A stretch of 9,122 nucleotides of DNA from JAWCQZ01 sp964486625 (GTDB lineage: Archaea > Halobacteriota > Syntropharchaeia > JACQPP01), in NCBI GenBank assembly GCA_964486625.1, contig CAZANW010000072.1:1-9122 (forward strand). The letters run 5' to 3'. The notes beneath the pieces are model-generated. The model made no database searches, was not told where the DNA came from, and saw only the letters and a list, made by a program, of their open reading frames with translations. A program made the translations under genes and the position numbers. Numbering within the stretch: the stretch's first letter is position 1; each line of letters opens with the position of its first letter. Below are positions 1 through 4,842 of the stretch, in pieces.

Positions 1-16
1 CTATGCGCTTTCCGGT

Positions 17-226
17 TCAAAACAGCGACAACCTTGCTGGCCGGGCCACTAAGCTACCGCCCAGAACCTCCCTGCAAAGCCGCCTCTCGATGACGAAAGA
101 GACCCGGCGGCCATCAGTGAAGTATTCCCGAACATCCCCAGGTTGTATTTTGAGTGCCCGGGCAATCTCCTGTATGTCCCACAGGAGTTTGCCGTTCGGG
201 GGACGGTCCATTGCTGGCTCCAACAT
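17..226 (-). CDS. Small helix-turn-helix-like protein, possibly truncated
   Basis: I do not recognise a family with certainty. The core (WDIQEIARALKIQPGDVREY, then an F-T-D-G-R-R turn and V-S-F-V-I-E-R-R-L) has the rhythm of an excisionase/MerR-like winged HTH: an 'EIA..L.I' first helix, a 'P..V...' recognition helix and a 'DGRRV' wing. That would suggest DNA binding. From the ATG at 226 it is 69 residues. An in-frame ATG at 274 would give 85 residues, but that codon lies inside the left arm of the 67-bp palindrome, so I prefer 226. A weak TATA-like TACAAG lies about 30 bp upstream of 226. An ATG at 211 is also possible. The last dozen residues are low in information and the next frame stays partly open, so the C-terminus may be cut or frameshifted. 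Local G+C (about 53-58% in the lines I counted) is lower than in the neighbours, which hints at acquired DNA. The gene is divergent from the glycosidase-like gene. Confidence 0.4.
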   Translation of the reverse strand: MLEPAMDRPPNGKLLWDIQEIARALKIQPGDVREYFTDGRRVSFVIERRLCREVLGGSLVARPARLSLF

Positions 227-267
227 AGAGAGCGGAGATGAACTCTTCCGGACTTGTACGCTCTTCG

Positions 268-334
268 GCGCCATCGGGAGTATGGCTTGCGTGTCCGAGC
301 GAAGCGAGGACCGAAACCCTTACCCCGATGGCGC
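268..334. repeat. 67-bp palindromic repeat, copy 1
   Basis: The element begins with an 11-bp arm, GCGCCATCGGG, and ends with its exact reverse complement, CCCGATGGCGC. Inside, GTCC (292-295 region) pairs with GGAC around the sequence GAGCGAAGCGA, giving a second hairpin capped by a GC-GAA-GC loop. A second element of the same length lies at 4763-4829 with 60 of 67 positions identical and both arms unchanged. Copy 1 lies in the gap between two divergent genes and ends 7 bp before the ribosome binding site of the plus-strand gene, so it would sit in that gene's leader if transcription starts upstream of it. It could be a REP/MITE-like repeat or a structured RNA element. No transposase is adjacent. 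Confidence 0.85.
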
Positions 335-340
335 TTTCCT

Positions 341-345
341 GGTGA
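341..345 (+). promoter_or_regulatory. Ribosome binding site of the glycosidase-like gene
   Basis: GGTGA, the archaeal Shine-Dalgarno core, lies 6 nt before the ATG at 352. An in-frame TGA at 343-345 overlaps it and rules out any earlier start. This supports a leadered transcript for this gene, unlike the minus-strand genes with TATA boxes 28 bp from their starts. Confidence 0.6.
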
Positions 346-351
346 AGCAGC

Positions 352-1386
352 ATGCTCCGCGGCCTCTCCTACGACCTTGGCTTGACCTACATCTCGGGGC
401 CCCGGAACCGCCGCTGGACCACCCACCGGCCCCTGCCTTCGGCCACCCTGCGCCGCGAGTTCCGCATGATTCGTTCCCACGGCGCCGACGCGCTCCGCCT
501 CCACGGCGAGCGCGAATCCGATTTGCTCCGGGCCGCCCGGGAGGCGCTCCGCCTGGGGTTCGAAGTGTGGCTCTCCCCCCGCTTCATCGACCTCCCGGCC
601 GCCCGGGTTCCCGACCGCGTGACACGCCTCGCCCGGGGGGCCGAGGACCTGCGGGAGGAGTTCCCGGGTCGCATCGTCTTGGTCGTCGCCAACGAACTCA
701 CCCTCGACGCCCCCGGTTTCTTCCCCGGTGACTACGAGGCGCGGGGACGGGCCATGGGGGCGGCTTCGGCCCTCGGGGCCCTCCGCGGGATGAACGCCCG
801 GCTGAACTCCGTCCTCCGGAGGACCGCCTCCGCGGCCCGCGCGGAGTTCGGCGGCCCCCTGACCTACGCCGCGGGCTTCTGGGAGAGGGTCGATTGGGGG
901 CCGTTCGACCTCGTCTCGGCCAACCTCTACCGCGACTGGACCAACTGGTGGACCTACCGGGAGCGCCTTGCAGCCCTGCGCCGGTCCCGGAAACCCGTTT
1001 TTGTGACCGAGTTCGGCTCGGCCACCCACGCCGGCGCCCCCCTCCTCGGGGGGGCGGGGTGGCACCTCTTCCGCCCCTTCCCCCGGAGCGAGGAGGCCCA
1101 GGCGGAGGCGGTCGGGGCGCAGTGGCGCGAGATTGCGTCGGCGGGCCTCGCGGGGGGCTTCGTCTACTGCTTCGCCATGGTCCGAGCCTTCCCCGGGGAC
1201 GGCGGGAGCATGCCCGACAGCGACAAGGCCTCCTTCGGCATCGTGCGGCTGGCGGGGAACCGGGTCGTCCCGAAGGCCGCGTGGAACGCGGTCCGCAGGA
1301 TGTTCACCTCAGTTTCTTCGCCACATTCAGCGCCAACTCCTGGACCAGTTGGACGCTCATGGGGTCGGTCTCGTCGGCCACGATGA
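352..1386 (+). CDS. TIM-barrel glycoside-hydrolase-like protein (actinobacterial 'abortive infection protein' type)
   Basis: 344 residues, no signal peptide, so probably cytoplasmic. From memory, the order of motifs matches a family common in Streptomyces and often labelled 'abortive phage infection protein', whose fold is a clan-A-like (beta/alpha)8 barrel. The motifs are an R-E-F-R-M-I-R segment (35-41), 'EVWLSPRF' (71-78), 'VVANELTL' (111-118), 'PGFFPGDYEARGR' (121-133), 'FGGPLTYAAG..E.VDW.PFD' (166-186), 'KPVFVTEFGSATHAG' (214-228) and 'DKASFGIVRL' (291-300). N114-E115 and E220 occupy the places of acid/base and nucleophile in clan-A glycosidases, so hydrolase activity is plausible, but the substrate is unknown. 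The phage label is historical and I do not rely on it. Recognisable similarity ends near M317-F318. The last 26 residues (S/P/R-rich) are read antisense to the 3' end of the convergent ATPase gene, an 83-bp overlap, and look like read-through past a lost stop. The start is fixed by the in-frame stop at 343 and the GGTGA site. Confidence 0.75.
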   Translation: MLRGLSYDLGLTYISGPRNRRWTTHRPLPSATLRREFRMIRSHGADALRLHGERESDLLRAAREALRLGFEVWLSPRFIDLPAARVPDRVTRLARGAEDLREEFPGRIVLVVANELTLDAPGFFPGDYEARGRAMGAASALGALRGMNARLNSVLRRTASAARAEFGGPLTYAAGFWERVDWGPFDLVSANLYRDWTNWWTYRERLAALRRSRKPVFVTEFGSATHAGAPLLGGAGWHLFRPFPRSEEAQAEAVGAQWREIASAGLAGGFVYCFAMVRAFPGDGGSMPDSDKASFGIVRLAGNRVVPKAAWNAVRRMFTSVSSPHSAPTPGPVGRSWGRSRRPR

Positions 1387-2179
1387 CCCCTTGGTGGAGG
1401 GCGGCGTCCGTGAAGGCGGTCTTCGCGTCGGTCCCCTCCTGGATGGAAAGGGCGCAGTAGCGGGCCATCTTCAGGATGCCGTCGGTGGCGAGCCCCTGGG
1501 GAATCACCTTCTCCTTGCGCCACATCTCCCGCGTCCCCTCCGCGAAGTCGAGAATCACCTGGACCACCGGGTCGGGCAGCCCCGGGGCCGCCTCGCGGAT
1601 GAGCTTCTCCTCGGTGATGCGCTTCGGGTATCCCACGGGGACCGGGATGAAGCGCCGCTTCAGCGCGCTGCTCAACTTGAAGGTCCCGTCGTCGCCGAAG
1701 TTGGCGGTGGCGACGAAGACCCAGTCCTCGGGCTTCCGGAGGACCAGCTCCCGGTATTCGAGGGGCAGTTCGCCGAGGGAGAGGAGCAGGAAGAGCCCGG
1801 AGTAGGCGCTGCTCGGGGCCCGGGTGAACTCGTCGATGAGGAGGTTCTTGTTGTCGAGGAGCGACCGCGTCACGGCCCCGTCCTTGTAGAGGAACTCCTT
1901 GGCCGCCCCGGGGTCGGCGCTCATGCTCAGGGGGTGGAACCCCCCAATGATGTGGTATTCCGTCATCCCTTCGGTGGCCTCGAACTTGATCCACCCCTTC
2001 TTCAGGTAGTTCAGGATGTGGGCGGCGATGGTGGTCTTGCCGTTCCCCGCGGGGCCGTAGAGGAGGACGGGGTAGCCGAGGTTGATGTAGCGGAGCGCCT
2101 TCAGGATGGGCTCGTCCTGCCCCTTCACCGGGCACGACTCGATGATGCGGGCGTAGTCGTCGCGGGTCAGGAGGGCCAT
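1304..2179 (-). CDS. MoxR-type AAA+ ATPase
   Basis: 291 residues, a single AAA+ module. Walker A is GPAGNGKT (42-49). Walker B is LLIDEF (113-118), followed by the T-R-A-P typical of MoxR/AAA_5 proteins. Sensor 1 is ATANF (157-161, N160). The SALKRRF segment (171-177) carries the arginine-finger-type arginines, and a helical lid follows. Proteins of this group are hexameric ATPases that use ATP to remodel or activate partner proteins, often ones with a von Willebrand A domain. No such partner lies in this window. The ATG at 2179 is chosen because a TATA-like box sits 28 bp upstream. A purine-rich GGAGGGG directly before the ATG could also serve as a Shine-Dalgarno site, though it is very close. 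The gene follows a membrane protein after 52 bp, and its 3' end overlaps the plus-strand glycosidase-like gene. The AAA+ family call is secure. The cellular role is unknown. Confidence 0.9.
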   Translation of the reverse strand: MALLTRDDYARIIESCPVKGQDEPILKALRYINLGYPVLLYGPAGNGKTTIAAHILNYLKKGWIKFEATEGMTEYHIIGGFHPLSMSADPGAAKEFLYKDGAVTRSLLDNKNLLIDEFTRAPSSAYSGLFLLLSLGELPLEYRELVLRKPEDWVFVATANFGDDGTFKLSSALKRRFIPVPVGYPKRITEEKLIREAAPGLPDPVVQVILDFAEGTREMWRKEKVIPQGLATDGILKMARYCALSIQEGTDAKTAFTDAALHQGVIVADETDPMSVQLVQELALNVAKKLR

Positions 2180-2202
2180 CCCCTCCGATGGAGGTCTCCC
2201 GG

Positions 2203-2212
2203 CCTAATACTT
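2203..2212 (-). promoter_or_regulatory. TATA-like box of the MoxR-type ATPase gene
   Basis: On the minus strand this reads AAGTATTAGG, an A/T-rich patch in otherwise G+C-rich DNA. Its core is centred about 28 bp upstream of the ATG at 2179, the distance expected if transcription starts at or within a few bases of the start codon. It lies in the 52-bp gap after the membrane-protein gene, so the ATPase may be transcribed alone as well as by read-through. Confidence 0.5.
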
Positions 2213-2231
2213 ACTCCACCCGCGCCAAGCC

Positions 2232-3404
2232 TCAGGCATACTTCTTTTCGAAGGCGGTCTCCATCTCCTTCAGCATCCTCTGGACCTCCTCCTTGGAGCC
2301 CCCGGGGTGCTTCTCGGCGAGGACGTCGAATTCGCTCTTGTAGCGGTTCAGCAACTGGGCCGCGGTGAGCCGGTCGGTCTTCTCGAACTCCGCGGCGAAC
2401 TTCTTCACCCCCGCCTTCAACTCCGCGTAAGCGTCGGCCGGTTTGGCGGGGGCCGGGGCCGCCGCGGGCTTGGCCGCCACCTTCCGGACGAAGCGCGTCT
2501 CGCCGCTCTTGAGCAGCTGGCGCTCCACCCCGAGGGCGTGGAGCACCCCGTCGTAGATCAGGGCGGCGACAGCCACCACGAGACTCACGAACAGGACGTA
2601 GAGCCCCGTCGCGGTCCCGAAGTAGAGCCCGGTCGCCAGGGGGGCGCGGGCGAAGCTCCGGGCGACGTCCGACGCGGCGAAACCGATGGTGGAGTCCGAG
2701 GTGGCCATGGCGGCCGAGAGCCGGAAGGCGAAGAGGAGCAGGAGGTAGGCGGGGAGGGAGAGGAGGGCCGCGCGGACCCCCGCCCGGACCTTCTCCCCGG
2801 TCTTGTACTTGGTGGCCTTGCCCCCCGCGAGCCCCTTCGTGATGAGGTAACTGAGGAGCGTCCAGAGGACCGCCAGGAGGACCAGCACGATGGCGGTCCG
2901 GGTGCCTCCCGGGGCCTGGCCGGTGGCCAGGGCGAACAGCACCGCGGAGAATCCGGTGAGGCCGAACGTCCAGACCCGCGAGGCCCCCTCGTTCAGGACA
3001 ATCACCAGGGCCACGGCGGCGGCGAGCCCCAGGGAGGCGGCGGCCGCGTAGGCGGAGGGCGCGTCGGTCGTCGAGAGGAGGGGTTGGGGCCAGAAGGCCG
3101 CCCTCTCGGGCTCGGGGGGCTGGAGGGCGGCCGCGAAGGGGGCCCCCGCGCTCCAGAAGACCGCGAACCCGAGGGCCATGTAGATGAGGGTCTTCAGGCT
3201 CTGCCGGGCAACGGTCCGCAGGAAGATGACGAGGGCTGCGGCGGCCCCGAGGGCGAAGGCGGTCGCCGGAAATGCGAACTGGCGGGCGAAGAGGTAGGGG
3301 ACGGCGAGGTTCATCCCCAGGACCAGCCCCAGGAGCCCCAGGGTGGTGGCGCTCAGGGGCCCCGGCTCGAAGAGCTTGACCTCCTTGGGCGCCTGGGCGG
3401 CCAT
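2232..3404 (-). CDS. Multi-pass membrane protein with cytoplasmic helical tail
   Basis: 390 residues; I do not recognise the family. About eight hydrophobic segments are visible, roughly at 20-39, 44-62, 72-93, 118-137, 145-161, 169-188, 212-233 and 262-290. An Ala/Pro linker (about 310-324, 'AAAPAPAKPA') leads to a charged, helical C-terminal domain (325-390) rich in Lys and Glu, which could bind a partner. The open frame runs on to 3620, but that part is antisense to the tRNA gene. ATG 3404 (MAAQAPKEV) is the first sensible start. A T6 run about 25 bp upstream (3426-3431) may act as a poor TATA box. No Shine-Dalgarno site is evident. The MoxR-type ATPase gene follows after 52 bp on the same strand, so the two products may act together, with the tail as a candidate contact. 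That is inference from position only. Confidence 0.75.
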   Translation of the reverse strand: MAAQAPKEVKLFEPGPLSATTLGLLGLVLGMNLAVPYLFARQFAFPATAFALGAAAALVIFLRTVARQSLKTLIYMALGFAVFWSAGAPFAAALQPPEPERAAFWPQPLLSTTDAPSAYAAAASLGLAAAVALVIVLNEGASRVWTFGLTGFSAVLFALATGQAPGGTRTAIVLVLLAVLWTLLSYLITKGLAGGKATKYKTGEKVRAGVRAALLSLPAYLLLLFAFRLSAAMATSDSTIGFAASDVARSFARAPLATGLYFGTATGLYVLFVSLVVAVAALIYDGVLHALGVERQLLKSGETRFVRKVAAKPAAAPAPAKPADAYAELKAGVKKFAAEFEKTDRLTAAQLLNRYKSEFDVLAEKHPGGSKEEVQRMLKEMETAFEKKYA

Positions 3405-3454
3405 GGGGAGGGATGGGACCCCTGGAAAAAAGGTTGCCCGAATCGGGGAGCGCT

Positions 3455-3467
3455 GAAAGCGTTTATC
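3455..3467 (+). promoter_or_regulatory. BRE/TATA-like promoter of tRNA-Gly
   Basis: GAAAGC followed by GTTTATC resembles a purine-rich TFB-recognition element plus a TATA box in plus orientation. A start about 26 bp downstream (near 3490) would give a leader of about 33 nt before the mature tRNA, to be removed by RNase P. The A/T-rich patch lies 58 bp from the start of the divergent membrane-protein gene and could serve that gene instead, but the motif order fits the plus strand better. Confidence 0.45.
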
Positions 3468-3492
3468 GGTGGAGGGGTAGGTGGGATGCGAT

Positions 3493-3511
3493 GGGGGGGG
3501 CCCGTCCCCCC
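3493..3511 (+). other. G-run/C-run hairpin in the tRNA-Gly leader
   Basis: A run of eight G (3493-3500) is followed by CCCGT and six C (3506-3511), which can form a six-pair stem in the predicted pre-tRNA leader, 13 bp before the mature 5' end. It may be chance in G+C-rich DNA. Confidence 0.3.
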
Positions 3512-3523
3512 TCCTCCGTGGCC

Positions 3524-3594
3524 GCGCCGATGGTCTAGCGGCATGACACGGGCCTTCCAAGCCCTTAGTCCGGGTTCGATTCCCGGTCGGCGCA
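3524..3594 (+). tRNA. tRNA-Gly (anticodon TCC)
   Basis: The sequence folds as a full cloverleaf of 71 nt. The acceptor stem GCGCCGA pairs with TCGGCGC. The D stem GTC/GAC encloses an AGCGGCA loop. The anticodon stem GGGC/GCCC has a C-T mismatch at its top pair (27-43). The seven-base loop CTTCCAA holds anticodon TCC, reading GGA and other glycine codons. The variable loop is five bases, and the T stem CCGGG/CCCGG encloses TTCGATT. The discriminator base is A and CCA is not encoded (ATTCC follows), so CCA must be added after transcription, as in many archaea. No intron is present. The gene is convergent to cbiB and divergent from the membrane-protein gene. Confidence 0.95.
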
Positions 3595-3606
3595 TTCCGA
3601 AGGAAG

Positions 3607-3642
3607 GCGCCGAGGGGCAACGGAGTTGACCCGGTCGGCGCA
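3607..3642 (+). pseudogene. tRNA-Gly mini-copy (acceptor stem plus 3' T-arm strand)
   Basis: Thirteen bases after the tRNA, the 5' acceptor strand GCGCCGA recurs (3607-3613) and the 3' end CCCGGTCGGCGCATTCC (3630-3646) recurs exactly as at 3582-3598, 48 bp apart. The D and anticodon arms are missing. The 36-nt unit folds into one long hairpin: seven acceptor pairs, then GGG/CCC, then CAAC/GTTG closed by a GGA loop. It may be a decayed tandem tRNA, a scar of an integrase that used the tRNA 3' end as attachment site, or a retained minihelix. A still weaker third unit beginning GGCGCATTCC (3637) may follow. Confidence 0.6.
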
Positions 3643-3663
3643 TTCCCTTAGAGAGGGCGCGAC

Positions 3664-3677
3664 GGGGGTGAACCCCC
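3664..3677. other. Short G/C hairpin between tRNA-Gly and cbiB
   Basis: GGGGG, TGAA, CCCCC gives a five-pair stem with a TGAA loop in the gap between two convergent genes (the flanking T and A could add a pair at the cost of the loop). No T-run follows on either strand, so a terminator role is not supported. The rest of 3678-3740 is pyrimidine-rich and shows nothing else. Confidence 0.3.
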
Positions 3678-3740
3678 GGGGACTCCGCCTCCACCTCCTT
3701 CTCCATTCCGGTCCAACTCCTCTCCCCCGCCCCCAACGGA

Positions 3741-4646
3741 TCACAAAACTGCCGACGCCAGCAAGACCATTGCAACCGTGACCGCTGACGCGCTCCAGAA
3801 GAGGCCCAGGGCCCGGCGGATGTCGCGGGCCCCGGGGGGCGGGAACTCCTCCCCGAGGATGTAGGCCCCCGGCTTCTCCAGGCGGACCCCGAGCGCCCCG
3901 GCCGCGGCCGTCATGGGCCATCCGCCGTTGTGTCCCGGGGGCTCCTCTCGATCCCGGTTTATCACCCGCCAGGAGAGCCCGGGGTTCTCGGACAAGAGGG
4001 CGAGGAGGGGCCCCGCCAACCGGGCGGGGAGCCAGTTCAGCGCCGTGTCGAGGGCCGCGGCCCCGCGCCCCACCGCGAGGTGGGGGTAGCCCACCGTGGC
4101 GTCGAGGGTGTTCACCGCCCGGTAGAGGAGCGCGGCTTCCACCCCGAGGCCGGCGGGGGAGAGGAGAGCGAACCAGAAGAGGGGGGCCAGGACCGAGTCG
4201 ACGAAGTTCTCGGCCACCGATTCGATGGCGGCCGAGGCGATTTGGCCCCGGTCGAGCCCCGCAGGATTGCGCCCCACCAGCGCCGGGAGCGCTTTCCGGG
4301 CCCCCTCCAGGTCGCCCGCTTCGAGGGGCTCGGCCACCCTGCGGGCGGCCCGGTCGAGGGCGCGGAGGGCGAAGGAGGATTTCAAGAGGAAGGCGCCGGC
4401 GAGAAGAGTCGCGATGGGATGGACGCGGGCCGCGGCCAGCAGGGCCAAGCCGCCGAGGAGGGCGGAGAGGAGGGGAAGGCCGAGGGCGAGTGCCCACCCG
4501 AAGACCACCTCGCGGCCCGCCGGGGCGCGTAACGCGAGCCATCCACCCGCCCGTCCCATCCAGACGACCGGGTGGAGTTTCTCGGGGGGCTCGCCGAGGA
4601 GGAGGTCCCAGAGGAGGGCCAGGGCGAGGAAGAGGAGGGGATCCAT
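3741..4646 (-). CDS. cbiB: Adenosylcobinamide-phosphate synthase CbiB/CobD
   Basis: An integral membrane protein of late cobalamin synthesis that joins adenosylcobyric acid to aminopropanol (or its phosphate) to give adenosylcobinamide (phosphate). 301 residues from ATG 4646, normal for the family. Family motifs in order: DLLLGEPP..LHPVVWMGR (14-32), LVGRNPAGLD (123-132), ESVAENFVDSVLAPLF (142-157), VNTLDATVGY (178-187), ALDTALNWLPARL (198-210, where a D-D pair is usual and here it is D-T) and HNGGWPMTAAAGALGVRL (239-256). Several hydrophobic segments are visible (1-17, 48-75, 78-90, 285-301). A GTG at 4661 could add five residues. Neither start has a good ribosome binding site. No other cobalamin gene lies in the window, so here it is a lone gene, downstream of leuS and convergent to tRNA-Gly. 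Confidence 0.93.
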   Translation of the reverse strand: MDPLLFLALALLWDLLLGEPPEKLHPVVWMGRAGGWLALRAPAGREVVFGWALALGLPLLSALLGGLALLAAARVHPIATLLAGAFLLKSSFALRALDRAARRVAEPLEAGDLEGARKALPALVGRNPAGLDRGQIASAAIESVAENFVDSVLAPLFWFALLSPAGLGVEAALLYRAVNTLDATVGYPHLAVGRGAAALDTALNWLPARLAGPLLALLSENPGLSWRVINRDREEPPGHNGGWPMTAAAGALGVRLEKPGAYILGEEFPPPGARDIRRALGLFWSASAVTVAMVLLASAVL

Positions 4647-4701
4647 CGCGACACTTCGCACACGCGCCCATCCGGGTCAAGTTTTCGGCCCTGGAGGGCG
4701 C

Positions 4702-4707
4702 AAAAAA
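4702..4707 (-). terminator. Possible oligo-T terminator after leuS
   Basis: The minus strand carries six T in a row about 135 bp after the leuS stop codon and 56 bp before the cbiB start. Archaeal RNA polymerase can stop at T-runs without a hairpin, so this is a candidate end for the leuS transcript. The evidence is only this run. Confidence 0.3.
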
Positions 4708-4762
4708 GGGATGGTGATTATTTTTCCTTCATCCCTTGGCCCACGGCCTTGTTTTCTTTCTC

Positions 4763-4829
4763 GCGCCATCGGGAGTATGGCTTGCGCGTCCGGGCGAAGC
4801 GGAGACCGCAAGACTTACCCCGATGGCGC
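4763..4829. repeat. 67-bp palindromic repeat, copy 2
   Basis: Same length, orientation and 11-bp arms as the copy at 268-334 (60 of 67 positions identical). Here the arm can be extended to 12 bp by C4762/G4830. The inner arms CTTGCG (4781-4786) and CGCAAG (4806-4812 region) form a clean six-pair stem that is imperfect in copy 1, with GTC/GAC inside it. It begins 13 bp after the leuS stop codon, so it would be in the 3' end of the leuS mRNA. The rest of 4647-4842 holds the T-run and no gene. Confidence 0.85.
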
Positions 4830-4842
4830 GTCATCCAGAGCG

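Noticed and set aside
268..334. 67-bp repeat as a tRNA, or as a C/D or H/ACA guide RNA
   Set aside because: There is no T-loop TTCGAAT-like segment or anticodon arm, no RTGATGA/CTGA boxes and no ACA end. The fold is one long hairpin with an internal loop.
3405..3620. Upstream extension of the membrane-protein frame
   Set aside because: The extra 72 residues are translated from the antisense of tRNA-Gly and its leader. The ATG at 3404 fits the protein better.
2307..3629. 440-codon open frame on the plus strand
   Set aside because: It is antisense to the membrane-protein gene, Gly/Glu/Arg-rich and low in complexity, and it crosses the tRNA gene. This is a shadow frame typical of high-G+C DNA.
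3664..3740. Hairpin and pyrimidine tract as a transcription terminator for tRNA-Gly
   Set aside because: No T-run of useful length follows the stem on either strand.
4718..4842. Shared peptide (RFARTRKPYSRWR) in two minus-strand frames near 300 and 4800
   Set aside because: It is only the translation of the 67-bp repeat, not a conserved protein domain.
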